DNA from: Pirellulales bacterium
GTDB lineage: Bacteria; Planctomycetota; Planctomycetia; Pirellulales; JANQPP01
Reading direction: 5' to 3'
Length of the DNA: 64,000 bases
Assembly (NCBI GenBank): GCA_028289405.1
Contig: JANQPP010000109.1
Location: forward strand, 131,128-195,127
The translations under genes were made by a program, and so were the position numbers. Positions 7,002 through 16,979 of this stretch are shown piece by piece; position 1 is the first letter of the stretch, and each line of letters starts with the position of its first letter. Under the pieces are notes generated by a model. The model made no database searches. It was not told the DNA's origin and was given only the letters and a program-made list of their open reading frames with translations.

Positions 7002-9641
7002 TTACGCCGAGTGTTGAAGTTTATCCACTTCATGATGAATACGTTCCTTGATTTCCGCGAGGCGTTCGGGCAATTCCACCTTCCCTCCGTCTTCTTCGGT
7101 TACGTAAAAAACGTCCACAACTTGATCGAGATGCGTTCCAATCTTCGCCACACGGAGAGACAATTTCAAATCATAAAGTGCGTGGGCCAAAGCGTACAAC
7201 AAGCCTGGACGATCGTGTGCGAAAACGTCAATGATCGTGAACTTTTCCGAGGTGTCATTGTCGGTGCGGACACGCGTGGGCAATCGGGCCGCCTTCTCAA
7301 TTTCCAGTTGCTGCGAGGCGGGGCGCGAGGACCACAACGGCACGAACTTCGGACTAGCATCCCCCGGATCCCGCAGGCATTGCCGTAAGGCGCGCTCAAT
7401 TGATTCAAGACGCTCGAGTGGCGGCTCTCCAACATGGTCCGGATCGATGACGAAGAACGTATCAAGAATCAAGCCGTTGGAGAACGTGTTGATCTCCGCT
7501 GAAAGCACCTGCAAACGATGCGAAGAGAGCACTCCCGCGATCTTGTGGAAGATGCCATCGGTGATCGCTTCATGGGCACCTACCTGGATAGCGAGGGTGC
7601 CGCTTTGGGGTGTGAAATGGAATTGGACGACGGTCTCTCCGCGAGGCAGATCGACCAGCGTGTGTAGCAGCTTCGCCGTATTTTCGGGAATGTCAGCACG
7701 GAGTACGGATGGCCGCAATTCCTTGACAAGTTTTTCGAGGGTGGCTTGTTCGGTTTCAGGCGGCAGGGCCTGCAATATTTCACGCCTCAACGCGCCATAG
7801 CGGTATTCGCTATCGAAGGATGTCGTCTCGCCGGCCAAATGCATCATCGCTCTTTCGAACAACTCGCAAAGCACTTCGACCTTCCAGTTGTTGAGCATGC
7901 CGGGACCCACGGCGGCCAAGTCGGCGGCTGTCAACAAAAACAGCATCCGCAACACATCCGGCGATCCGACCTCGACGGCGAAGCGAATGACCAATTGCTC
8001 ATCACTGGTGTCTCGCCGAAATGCCAAATGCGACATCATCAGGTGTTTGTGGACTAAGAACTGGATGGTGTCCGCCTCATCCGCCGGCAGCCGCAACCGA
8101 TTCGCCACGTCCATGGCGATCCGCGCGCCCACTTCGCTATGGTCTTCGTCGTAACCTTTTCCCAAGTCGTGCAGCAGTAACGCCAGGTGGAGAGTGCGTT
8201 TCTTTTTCAACGAATTGTAGACATGTCCCAGTAGTCCAGTGTCCTCGCGGAAGGATGCCACGTGCTTGATCGTCCTCAGCGAGTGCTCATCGACCGTGTA
8301 CTTGTGATATTCATTAAATTGCAGCAGGCAGCGGGCATGGGCGAACTGCGGAATGACCTTCTCCAACACGCCCACTTGGTGCAGCGCATGAACCAGCTCG
8401 TAGAGCCGAGTCGGACGGGCCATGAGTGAAAGAAAATGCTGGATCGCCTCTGGAGTTAACTCGTCGTCGATCTGGGAAATCGAACGGCGGATATGTTCCC
8501 AAGTTTCGTGTCCAATTCGCTTGTTGTAGAGATTCGCGAGATCGGCCAGGCGGAGGATTTGCCCGAGGCTTTCCGAGAGCCGCTGTTTACCGCGCCGCGT
8601 GGCATCGATAAAGCTGGGACTCACCAGAAATTCCCGCTCCACCTGATGGCTGGCCATCAGGCGCATCATGCGGCGGGCACGGGCACCCGGTCGGTTGCTC
8701 TCCACGATCCGGCGGGCCAATTGCATTACGAATTGCGTATGGGCGAAATAGTCCCGCATGAAACGTTCCACGGGAAGGATGGGAGGCTGCTCGGCATAGC
8801 CGAAGGCATCCGCCACACGAACTTGCTCCAGCCGCGTGAGCAGATCTTGCGGTATGTTGGCGTGAAAATGCATTTCGTGCCGCAGTCGCAACAGGAATTC
8901 GCCCGCATCCCGGAGCAGCCGGTGATCCTCAGGTGAAAAGGCTCCCGCCAAAAGCAGATTGTCCGGCTCGGACGTGCCATAGCGCAAAAAACCGCACCAC
9001 CGCATGAAATGGATGTCTCTTAGCCCACCGGGTGAGCGTTTGACGTTCGGTTCCAGCAAGTAGACCGTTCCGCCATATTGGTCCCGTTCCTCGTAGCGCG
9101 CTTTTTCTATGGCGGCAAACAAACGCCGCTGGCTCCCCTGCAACTTGCGCTGAAAACGTTGAAAAAACTCCGTGTAGAGCGACACACTGCCAGCCAGAAA
9201 GCGGGATTCCATGAGTGATGTGGCAATCATCGCGTCGCCCATGGCCAACTGGCAGGCTTCCAACGGGGAACGCACGCTTTGCGCCAGCGTCAGACCGGTA
9301 TCGAAGAGGTCCCCCATCAGCCGCCGTGCCAATTGGGTGATGTTTTCCCCAGACGGCGGTGCGAACAGGATCATCAGATCCACGTCGGAAAAAGGGGCCA
9401 GGTCGCGTCGTCCGTAGCCTCCGTGCGACACCAACGCCACGTGCCGGCGCAGCGAGGGGAGTTGGAGATCTTCGAGCGCGGCATCAAACACCTGCGAAAC
9501 GATTCCATCAATTACATCCGTGAGATGCGCGCCGATCTGATGGCCGGGGACCCCAGACCGGTGTTTTTCGGAAAGTTTCTGCCGACCTTCCGCGAGGCGG
9601 TGCTTGGCTTCCAGGATGTGGGAAGGAAGGGTAATGGCCAC
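7002..9641 (-). CDS. glnD: Bifunctional PII uridylyltransferase/uridylyl-removing enzyme GlnD
   Basis: The 879-residue protein has the full GlnD order. The nucleotidyltransferase core is at about residues 73-93 ('HGGYGRRDLAPFSDVDLMIL', with the D-x-D pair). The helical GlnD/UR domain follows, then an HD domain ('VDEHSLRTIKHV' and 'LLLHDLGKGYDEDHSEVG'), and two C-terminal ACT domains, the last beginning 'FTIIDVFAHDRPGLLYAL'. GlnD adds UMP to PII when glutamine is low and removes it when glutamine is high; the ACT domains bind glutamine. The start is a GTG at 9641 with a poor ribosome site. It lies downstream of the PII gene and amtB on the same strand, a consistent nitrogen-signalling set. Length is typical of the family. 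Confidence 0.95.
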   Translation of the reverse strand: MAITLPSHILEAKHRLAEGRQKLSEKHRSGVPGHQIGAHLTDVIDGIVSQVFDAALEDLQLPSLRRHVALVSHGGYGRRDLAPFSDVDLMILFAPPSGENITQLARRLMGDLFDTGLTLAQSVRSPLEACQLAMGDAMIATSLMESRFLAGSVSLYTEFFQRFQRKLQGSQRRLFAAIEKARYEERDQYGGTVYLLEPNVKRSPGGLRDIHFMRWCGFLRYGTSEPDNLLLAGAFSPEDHRLLRDAGEFLLRLRHEMHFHANIPQDLLTRLEQVRVADAFGYAEQPPILPVERFMRDYFAHTQFVMQLARRIVESNRPGARARRMMRLMASHQVEREFLVSPSFIDATRRGKQRLSESLGQILRLADLANLYNKRIGHETWEHIRRSISQIDDELTPEAIQHFLSLMARPTRLYELVHALHQVGVLEKVIPQFAHARCLLQFNEYHKYTVDEHSLRTIKHVASFREDTGLLGHVYNSLKKKRTLHLALLLHDLGKGYDEDHSEVGARIAMDVANRLRLPADEADTIQFLVHKHLMMSHLAFRRDTSDEQLVIRFAVEVGSPDVLRMLFLLTAADLAAVGPGMLNNWKVEVLCELFERAMMHLAGETTSFDSEYRYGALRREILQALPPETEQATLEKLVKELRPSVLRADIPENTAKLLHTLVDLPRGETVVQFHFTPQSGTLAIQVGAHEAITDGIFHKIAGVLSSHRLQVLSAEINTFSNGLILDTFFVIDPDHVGEPPLERLESIERALRQCLRDPGDASPKFVPLWSSRPASQQLEIEKAARLPTRVRTDNDTSEKFTIIDVFAHDRPGLLYALAHALYDLKLSLRVAKIGTHLDQVVDVFYVTEEDGGKVELPERLAEIKERIHHEVDKLQHSA

Positions 9642-9853
9642 GTGCCCGAACTACACCGAATGCAAATGCCACGGCGATGCACCGTCCGCCGTGCGATCTC
9701 GCACTTCTTGGGTTGAGCAATTTCTGTGCGACGTGATGAAACGAGCCTAAATATACGGCAAGCGTTCGCCAGCGTCACACCCGAGGAATGACGCACTGTT
9801 CGCGATTCGCAGGCGTCAGAACTCGGTGCTATTCAGCGTATGACGTATGCCGA

Positions 9854-10276
<423 letters not shown>

Positions 10277-10472
10277 CTAAAGGTTCCATGCCGGGCCATA
10301 AAGTGGGTATCCCTCAAGCTCGAATTGCCAGGGGAATTCGGCGGTTGCACCAGCGGCATTCAAGCCAGAGGACAGCACTCTCGGTTTCGTTTGTCCCTCC
10401 GCGTTTCACTGCGGATGAATGGCGACCTACACGAAGCCAGTACATTTTGCCTCCACAAGCTTCGCCTCGGCA

Positions 10473-11891
10473 TCAAATGAAGATGTATCCTTCCTCACCA
10501 TGCTGGCTGAGGTCCAAGCCTTGGATTTCGTCCTGCTGCGATACACGCAAACCCATGGTCGCGTCGAGGATCTTCAGCAGCAAGAAAGTGGCCACGGCCG
10601 CTAATACGTAGGTCACCAAACAGGCGACGATTTGGCCCGTGATGATGGAACCCCCTTCGATCAATCCTAAAGGGGCTCCGTCGGCCATGTCCGTGACCGC
10701 TCGCGTGGCGAAGACCCCGGTCAAAACCGCCCCCCAGGTCCCGCCCACGCCATGCACGCCGAACGCATCGAGAGAGTCATCGTAACCCAGCGACGTTTTC
10801 AACTTCGTGCAGGCATAAAAACAGACAATGCCAGCGGATAATCCCATGAGGATGGCGGGCATCGGCTGCACGAAACCGGAGGCGGGCGTGATGCAGACCA
10901 AACCAGCCACGGCTCCGGAGCAGGTTCCCAAAACGGTGGGCTTGCCTCGCAGCAGCCATTCCGCGCCAGCCCAGCCGAGCGCGCCAGCCGCGGCGGAAAA
11001 GTGCGTGACCGCGAAGGCGCTCGCCGCGACTCCATCCGATGCCAATTGGCTGCCGGCGTTGAAACCGAACCAGCCAACCCACAATAGCGCCGCTCCCAGA
11101 GCCGTGTAAGTCAAATTATGCGGAGGCATGGGGTCGGAACCGAATCCCAAGCGGCGTCCCATCACCAGCGCGCAAACCAGGGCCGAAACTCCCGAGCTAA
11201 TGTGAACCACCGTCCCCCCCGCGAAGTCGAGCGCCCCATTCGCGATGGCGGTGGGGGAGTCGAAGGCGAGGAGTCCGCCATCCCAAACCCAGTGGCACAA
11301 AGGACAATAGACGATCGTGCCCCACAGAATTGAGAACACGACCATCGTACTGAACTTCATCCGCTCCGCGAAAGCACCGCAGATGAGGGCGGGCGTAATG
11401 ATGAAAAACATGCCTTGGAAAAGCATATGCGTCAGCCGAGGAATGTTCCCTTCCATCGGAGTTTTCGACTCTTTCGCGGCGTCATCCCATTCGCTTTGCA
11501 CGTTGGCCATGAAGAGATAGTCGCCATTGCCGATCCAAGGATTCGACTCGCCATCCCCTCCAAAAGAGAGCGAGTAGCCCCAACAGGCCCAAATGATGGT
11601 CATCAAAGCCATCAGGAAGAAGCATTGCATGATCACGCCGAGAATGTTCTTTTTGCGGACTAGCCCCCCATAGAACATGGCCAGACCGGGAGCCGTCATC
11701 ATCAACACCAGCGCGGACGAGGTGAGCATCCAGGCGTTATCGCCCGGAGAAAGTTCCGATGCCGTGGCTTCCGCCTCGACCGCTTCCTGGACGTCCGTCT
11801 CTTGTTCTTGTCCTCTTACCGATGTGCCGAAAAACAAGACTCCCAAACCGACAGCGCAGATGATCCCCCCGGATCGCATCACGTTTCTCAT
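10473..11891 (-). CDS. amtB: Ammonium transporter AmtB
   Basis: The 472-residue protein starts at ATG 11891, which has AAGGGG upstream; the ORF extension to 11912 is less likely. A signal-like N-terminus and short Glu/Ala-rich spacer precede about eleven transmembrane helices. Hallmark blocks are 'WMLTSSALVLMMTAPGLAMF', 'GALDFAGGTVVHISSG' (the Asp near the pore and the first pore His) and 'DAFGVHGVGGTWGAVLTGVF' (the second pore His). The protein conducts ammonium/ammonia across the cytoplasmic membrane and is normally blocked by the PII T-loop when nitrogen is plentiful. The PII gene is next on the same strand. A perfect 12-base palindrome sits over the ribosome-binding region (listed separately). 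Confidence 0.95.
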   Translation of the reverse strand: MRNVMRSGGIICAVGLGVLFFGTSVRGQEQETDVQEAVEAEATASELSPGDNAWMLTSSALVLMMTAPGLAMFYGGLVRKKNILGVIMQCFFLMALMTIIWACWGYSLSFGGDGESNPWIGNGDYLFMANVQSEWDDAAKESKTPMEGNIPRLTHMLFQGMFFIITPALICGAFAERMKFSTMVVFSILWGTIVYCPLCHWVWDGGLLAFDSPTAIANGALDFAGGTVVHISSGVSALVCALVMGRRLGFGSDPMPPHNLTYTALGAALLWVGWFGFNAGSQLASDGVAASAFAVTHFSAAAGALGWAGAEWLLRGKPTVLGTCSGAVAGLVCITPASGFVQPMPAILMGLSAGIVCFYACTKLKTSLGYDDSLDAFGVHGVGGTWGAVLTGVFATRAVTDMADGAPLGLIEGGSIITGQIVACLVTYVLAAVATFLLLKILDATMGLRVSQQDEIQGLDLSQHGEEGYIFI

Positions 11892-12197
11892 ACTGGTTCC
11901 CCTTGCGCGCAAGCGTACCGCCTAATGACAGGACACGCCGCCTAGCGTTGGTCCCCTGCACCAACCCGCATCCTGGTGGGAAGCATGATGAGCCGGCCAG
12001 CTTGGGATGTTTGCCTGAAATCCCTCGCCGTGCCTTTGCCAGCCCATCGCGACCACCAAACTAGCGACGCCGCTGGCCGAGGTAAAGTGGGTAGCAAAAA
12101 TAAAATGCCTGTCAGGGGACGGAAGGGAGGCTCTAGCGATCGTCCCAAGCTCGAATGCACGCCCGATCGAACTCGCGGGCGGAATGTATTCGCGCAT
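11892..12197. other. Upstream region of amtB
   Basis: This 306-base region precedes amtB on the minus strand. I looked for a sigma-54 promoter (GG-N10-GC) because nitrogen genes often use one, and found no convincing match. Two inverted repeats are visible: the 11902-11913 palindrome and GTTGGT (11947-11952) with ACCAAC (11960-11965) around a seven-base loop. Either could be an operator or mRNA hairpin. No small gene is evident. Confidence 0.4.
11902..11913. promoter_or_regulatory. Perfect palindrome over the amtB ribosome-binding region
   Basis: CTTGCGCGCAAG is a perfect 12-base palindrome ending eleven bases before the amtB ATG and touching the AAGGGG ribosome site. It could be a protein-binding operator, or it may be chance. 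The sequence alone does not decide. Confidence 0.3.
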
Positions 12198-13214
12198 TTA
12201 AAAAGTGTGACCCTGCTGCATTTGGCGGAGCCATTCCCAAACTACGCTGCCGACTTTGCCCAAGCTATCCGCCGAACAGTTTCCCGGAATGTCGGCTTCG
12301 GTATGCCAATAGGGGTAGTCGAAGTCGATGATGTCACAGGTGGGAATTCGCGCTGTGTTTCGCAGGGGTATATGGTCATCAAGCACGATCGGCCCTCGAC
12401 GCGACACGAATTCACGCACTCCCAATTCACGCGCGACGCGCCAGATATCATCCACCAATGGGCGGGTATCTTTCCATTTGACGCTGTAATAATCCCGTTT
12501 GATTAGTAGATCGGCGTCGCCCACCATGTCGAGCAAGACGCCATATCGATAGCGGTAATTTGGGGGATCCGCGACATACATGCGCGCGAACCAGCGGGAT
12601 CCCAAGAAGTAAGTATCCCGTTCGTTGAACACGAATTCCTCGGCGTCGAAAAACACGAAGTCGATCCCCAACGGGCCAGACAGTTGCTTCATGTGGCGGC
12701 CCATTTCCATCAGCGCCGCCAGCCCACTAGCTCCGTCATTGGCGCCAATAAAATGTCCCGTGGGACGCACTGGATCCTCACTGGGATACGGCTTGGTATC
12801 GATATGCGCGCAAAGCAGCAAGCGTTCCTTCGTTTGCGGATGCCAGTGCACGATGACATTCGCTCCTTCCACGCGGGAACCATCCACCGGATGGCGAAAG
12901 GCGAATGGTTGCTGCCGAACTTGTGCCCCCAACCCCTGAAAATGTTCGGCAATCAGCTTTCGTTGGGCCTGCATGCCCGGTGAACCGGTAGGACGTCGCC
13001 CGAGATCACAGATGGATTGGAGGTATTGGTAAGCCTGTTCTCCATCAAAGGGGATAGCTTCCAGCGGGGTTGCTGGAATCGCCTGGGCCGTACGCTCCTG
13101 AGCCGTGGCGGTTTCGCGCTCGGACTGGGGGTGCCGCCAGAGCACTCCTGCCCCTAAACAGAAGAGCGCCGCCCCGAGGATGCCCCAGCGAATGTGATTT
13201 CGTGCGCGACTCAT
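12198..13214 (-). CDS. Secreted M28-family zinc peptidase/glutaminyl cyclotransferase-like protein
   Basis: The 338-residue protein starts at ATG 13214 (GAGAGG upstream) and has an N-terminal membrane anchor or signal (WGILGAALFCLGAGVLW). The rest is an M28 fold with the expected metal ligands in order: His and Asp of 'LCAHIDTK', Asp of 'GANDGASGLAAL', Glu-Glu of 'FFDAEEF', Asp of 'LLDMVGDADL' and His of 'YWHTEAD'. M28 contains aminopeptidases and glutaminyl-peptide cyclotransferases. The 'FFDAEEF' plus 'LLDMVGD' pattern and overall length resemble the cyclotransferase branch, but the substrate cannot be assigned from sequence. It acts outside the cytoplasmic membrane. It lies upstream of amtB on the same strand with a 306-base gap, so it is probably a separate unit. 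Confidence 0.85.
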   Translation of the reverse strand: MSRARNHIRWGILGAALFCLGAGVLWRHPQSERETATAQERTAQAIPATPLEAIPFDGEQAYQYLQSICDLGRRPTGSPGMQAQRKLIAEHFQGLGAQVRQQPFAFRHPVDGSRVEGANVIVHWHPQTKERLLLCAHIDTKPYPSEDPVRPTGHFIGANDGASGLAALMEMGRHMKQLSGPLGIDFVFFDAEEFVFNERDTYFLGSRWFARMYVADPPNYRYRYGVLLDMVGDADLLIKRDYYSVKWKDTRPLVDDIWRVARELGVREFVSRRGPIVLDDHIPLRNTARIPTCDIIDFDYPYWHTEADIPGNCSADSLGKVGSVVWEWLRQMQQGHTF

Positions 13215-13405
13215 GCTTGCCTCTCTTCCGCTCACCACGAATTGTGATCCTGGGTAGTATACACGGCGCCCGCTCATCGTCGCACCGGGTTCTCTAGCAA
13301 TCCACTTGCCCGCGCGCAGGCGTAGCCATAATCTCGTTGCCAGGCCAACGCACGGCTGCGCCACGACAATCTTTTCACCGGCAACACTGCATCCGGTCGA
13401 GACTC

Positions 13406-14128
13406 ATGGACTTTCTGGATCTCACTTTACCGTCTCCAGCGGAAAACCTCGCGCTGGATGAGGCTTTGTTCGAGCAGGCCAATCAGGAACGGAATTTCCG
13501 CGAGACCTTGAGGATCTGGGAATCGTCTGAATTCTGCGTCATTTTGGGACGATCTTCCCGCGCGAGGGAAGAGCTTCACGTCGAAGTTTGCCAACGCCGA
13601 GGAATTCCCGTATTACGTCGATGCAGCGGTGGCGCAGCGGTGGTGATTGGCCCGGGCTGTTTGATGTACTCGCTGGCGATCCATCACGGCGACCGCCCGG
13701 AGTGGCAGTCGATTACAGGCGCCCATGCGGACGTCCACTCCCGTTTCGTTCAAACGTTAGGATCATCCTTGTCTGGCATCGCGCACGAGGGGACGAGCGA
13801 TTTGGCCTGGAATGGCAGAAAATTCTCGGGAAACAGCCTGCGGCGAGGGCGGCACGGCTCTCTCTATCACGGCACAATGCTATACGATTTCCCTTTGCAG
13901 TTGGTAACGGAATTGTTGGCATCGCCACCCCGGCAGCCTGCATATCGCCGACAACGAAGCCATGGTGCGTTTATCACGAATCTACCGCTTACCCGGGAAG
14001 CGTTGTCCGTCGCGATTGAGCAAGCCTGGCAGACGAGTGAGCGTCGACAAGATTTACCGCGAGCACGTGTCCGGCGTCTTGCTCGAGAGCGCTACGATAA
14101 TTCGGAATGGACGTGGAAATACGAATAG
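13406..14128 (+). CDS. Lipoate-protein ligase A-family protein
   Basis: The 240-residue protein (ATG at 13406) shows the BPL/LplA catalytic fold. Visible motifs are 'ENLALDEALFEQA' near the N-terminus, 'RIWESSEFCVILGRSSRA', 'VLRRCSGGAAVVIGPGCLMYS' (the RRxSGGGAV-like lipoyl-AMP loop, with Cys and Ala substitutions), and 'DLAWNGRKFSGNSLRRGR' with the invariant Lys. Family members attach or transfer lipoyl or related acyl groups to carrier lysines. The C-terminal accessory domain of classic LplA is missing, as in many short ligases and octanoyltransferases. No lipA or 2-oxoacid dehydrogenase genes lie nearby. The exact reaction is therefore open. Confidence 0.8.
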   Translation: MDFLDLTLPSPAENLALDEALFEQANQERNFRETLRIWESSEFCVILGRSSRAREELHVEVCQRRGIPVLRRCSGGAAVVIGPGCLMYSLAIHHGDRPEWQSITGAHADVHSRFVQTLGSSLSGIAHEGTSDLAWNGRKFSGNSLRRGRHGSLYHGTMLYDFPLQLVTELLASPPRQPAYRRQRSHGAFITNLPLTREALSVAIEQAWQTSERRQDLPRARVRRLARERYDNSEWTWKYE

Positions 14129-14641
14129 GAACGTGCGGACAAACGCACGAGTAATTGCGAAGTTTGCAATCTACCGGTCGCGACACGTCGATAGAAAATT
14201 CGTATTGGAAGGTATCGATGGTGGTACGGCTCACGTCTGCTACACCTGCCGCGCGGCGCGGTTTTTTGGAATCCCTGGAGCCTAACGTTCCCATCTCCTT
14301 CCCGCTCTCCGCGATTGGAACTCGTGCGTGAAATTAACGTTTAGACGGAAAATGCGGGATCGTCCTGTTTGAATGAGCGCGTCTCTCCAAACTTCCACGC
14401 AATGTGTATCGACAATGGAACTACGTCAAGCAAACCTCTTTATTAGATTTGCATGCTGTTTTCATTAAGCCTTTGTGAGCGAGGCATTACCGCCATCCAC
14501 AACCTATGCTTCCTTTGAAATCATCGGGCGGTGTAAGGCAGTCTTCGTGACGAGTGGGGTGGCCGGACGAAGCAATTCACACCCGGTTCGGCAAAATGCA
14601 CCATTGTGACCTTCTAGCATCGCAGCAGCACGGACAAAGAT
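14129..14641. other. Intergenic region between the LplA-like gene and the diguanylate cyclase gene
   Basis: This 513-base gap holds one probable intrinsic terminator at 14249-14267. The remaining 370 bases, which are more AT-rich around 14430-14480, presumably contain the promoter of the downstream cyclase. I see no convincing hexamer pair, small ORF or RNA gene. Confidence 0.4.
14249..14267 (+). terminator. Probable Rho-independent terminator
   Basis: CCGCG (14249-14253), loop CGG, CGCGG (14257-14261) forms a perfect GC-rich five-base-pair stem and is followed at once by six T residues. It lies 120 bases after the stop codon of the LplA-like gene and would end that transcript. Confidence 0.55.
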
Positions 14642-16807
14642 ATGTCCCCCAGTGAAAAGATCGAAATGCCCATCGCGAGGGCGTGGTCATTACCACGACC
14701 GGGGGAACTGCCCTCCTATCAGGCCGAATCAAGGCTTGGCGATGAGACTCCTCTGGTGCTCATCGTCGATGCGGAACCATGCAGCCGGCAAGTTTTGGAG
14801 GTGGTGTTGCGAGAAATGGATTTTCGAACTCTTCAGGCCACGGACCCGCTTCATGCTCACCAACTCATCGACAAACATTCCCTGGACCTCATTCTGCTGG
14901 ACTATGATTTGCCGGGAATGCGCGGTATTGAACTCCTAGAGCGCCTGAAAAGCAACGAAGCGACGCGTGACATTCCGGCGATCATGATCACCTCCGCTGA
15001 CGGGGATGACGTTCTCGCGCGTTCCTTCGCGACCGGCGCGGTCGACTATATCACCAAGCCGTTTTCACCCCGCGTCGTGCAAGCTCGCGCGAAAGCTGCC
15101 GTGGAAGCCTACCGGTTGCAGGAGGAATTGCGCACCAGCAAGTCGCGTTACCGACTGGCGTTGGCCGCGGCCCAATGTGGCATGTGGGATTGGAATGTTC
15201 AAGACGACCATTTCTACATCACGCAACCGCTGGCACACCTGCTAGGCTTGAAACAGTCGTGGCCTAAAGACCTCGCCGAGTGGCTCGAATTAGCGCACGC
15301 AAACGATCGTGCGCGTGTCGCTCGGGCATTACAGGACTACGTAGCTGGTCGCACGAGCGAGTTGAATATCGAATATCGCGTGAAAGTGGACCACGCTTTT
15401 CAAGCCTGGTTTTTATGTCGAGGCGCGCTCATTCGGGATGCCCACGACGGGTCCCAGCGCGTGGTGGGCGCGCTCATCGATATCACGGAGCGCAAAAAAG
15501 CCGAAATCGCGCTGCAACGCTCACTACGTGAAGTGGCCGAGGCGAGACTCGAACTGGAAGAAATGTCGGGCAGGCTGCACGAGCAAAATGTCGCGTTGCG
15601 CCGCGCCAAGAGCAAACTCGAAGCGGAATCGCGAAAACTGGAAATCCGAAATCAAGACTTGGAGCAAATTTCCCGCATCGATCCCCTGACTGGAGCCTTG
15701 AACCGCCGTACGTTGATGGAACTGTTTGATCAGGAATGGGATCGTGCGTATCGCTACCGCAATCAGCTTTCCTGTGCGTTGCTGGACATCGACTTTTTCA
15801 AAAAAGTCAACGATACGCATGGGCATGCGGCCGGCGACCATATCATCCGGGGAGTTGCCGAGACGCTGATGGCGCACTGCCGAGCATGCGATTCGGTCGG
15901 CCGTCACGGGGGAGAAGAGTTTTGCATTCTATTGCCACAGACGGACGAAACCGGCGCGGCGGAATGGGCTGAACGAGTCCGCAAGACGATCGAGCAACGG
16001 TCCTTCGATGTCGATGGCAAAGAGATTTCCGTCCGCGTGAGTATTGGCGTCTGCGGCTGGCAACGTGCTGGCGATCCGGAGAATTTAGTGCATCTTGCCG
16101 ACGAAGCTCTGCTCTTGGCCAAAGAATCTGGGCGCAACCGCGTGGTTTCCGCGGCTCAGTTGGACGACGAATCCATCGATCCCGCTGAAAATCGTCGACT
16201 GGGCAATCTCTTGACAGGCTTCACGGCCGAAGATGTGATGCGGACCGCCGTGTTGTGTCCCAAGCAGACGGATTCACTGCATTCGGTGGTCGAATATTTT
16301 CTAAACGTGCGAACCGGTGCCGCTCCAGTCGTGGACGAAAATGGCCATTTCGTGGGACTTATCTCTGACCAAAACGTTCTTCAGCATGTTACCGACCCTG
16401 GTTTTTGGTCGAATCACATTCGCGATTTCATGCAAAAGAACGCCGTGGAATATGATGTCTCGGCACCTGCGGATGAAATCTTTCATTTCATGTCCCGTGC
16501 GTCCGTCCGCTTCGTCGCCATCACTCGTGACAAGAAACCCGTGGGGCTCATTGGCCGTGCCAGCTTCCTCCGTTGGTCCTACACCTGGCACGGAATGCAA
16601 GGGACGGGTGACGCACGCCATACCGAAAGAGCGCGGTGGCAAAATGTGTGGATGGCCGCCGAGGTTTTAGCTCATCGCAGCGCCGAATTGCCAGACCGGC
16701 TATCCCAAGAGCGACACGACTTCATCCCGTGCGTCGTGGGAGAAATATCACGTATCCAAGAATTGGCGAATGACTTGCTCGGGCACTGCCAGCGAATAAG
16801 CGTCTGA
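14642..16807 (+). CDS. Response regulator-PAS-GGDEF-CBS diguanylate cyclase
   Basis: The 721-residue protein has a receiver domain (about residues 36-155; phosphoacceptor D87 in 'LILLDYDLPG', Lys in 'ITKPF'), a PAS domain with PAC-like C-terminus (about 165-285), a coiled coil (about 290-345), a GGDEF domain (about 350-510) and a CBS pair (about 520-650). The cyclase site reads 'GGEEF', an active variant, and 'RACD' lies exactly five residues before it, which matches the RxxD product-inhibition site. It should make cyclic di-GMP in response to phosphorylation, and the CBS pair suggests extra control by adenine nucleotides. No partner kinase is adjacent. The last 70 residues are helical and unassigned. 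The GGDEF-then-CBS order is less common than CBS first. Confidence 0.9.
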   Translation: MSPSEKIEMPIARAWSLPRPGELPSYQAESRLGDETPLVLIVDAEPCSRQVLEVVLREMDFRTLQATDPLHAHQLIDKHSLDLILLDYDLPGMRGIELLERLKSNEATRDIPAIMITSADGDDVLARSFATGAVDYITKPFSPRVVQARAKAAVEAYRLQEELRTSKSRYRLALAAAQCGMWDWNVQDDHFYITQPLAHLLGLKQSWPKDLAEWLELAHANDRARVARALQDYVAGRTSELNIEYRVKVDHAFQAWFLCRGALIRDAHDGSQRVVGALIDITERKKAEIALQRSLREVAEARLELEEMSGRLHEQNVALRRAKSKLEAESRKLEIRNQDLEQISRIDPLTGALNRRTLMELFDQEWDRAYRYRNQLSCALLDIDFFKKVNDTHGHAAGDHIIRGVAETLMAHCRACDSVGRHGGEEFCILLPQTDETGAAEWAERVRKTIEQRSFDVDGKEISVRVSIGVCGWQRAGDPENLVHLADEALLLAKESGRNRVVSAAQLDDESIDPAENRRLGNLLTGFTAEDVMRTAVLCPKQTDSLHSVVEYFLNVRTGAAPVVDENGHFVGLISDQNVLQHVTDPGFWSNHIRDFMQKNAVEYDVSAPADEIFHFMSRASVRFVAITRDKKPVGLIGRASFLRWSYTWHGMQGTGDARHTERARWQNVWMAAEVLAHRSAELPDRLSQERHDFIPCVVGEISRIQELANDLLGHCQRISV

Positions 16808-16979
16808 ACCTCGAGTTTCGGTTTTTTGGAACTCGCTGGGGCTTCTCCGAGAGCTCCAATAAACCCCGGCCGGCGTTGCAACGTGTCCTAGGATGCGTTA
16901 GGAAGACTGGGTCAACGGCATGCAGGCCGCAAGGGCCTGGGATTGCTTTCTGGCGATCGGGAAATTCTGGCGGTGGACC

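Noticed and set aside
16808..16870. A terminator at the T-run after the diguanylate cyclase gene
   Set aside because: The six T residues are not preceded by a stable stem; the nearest inverted repeat has the T-run in its loop.
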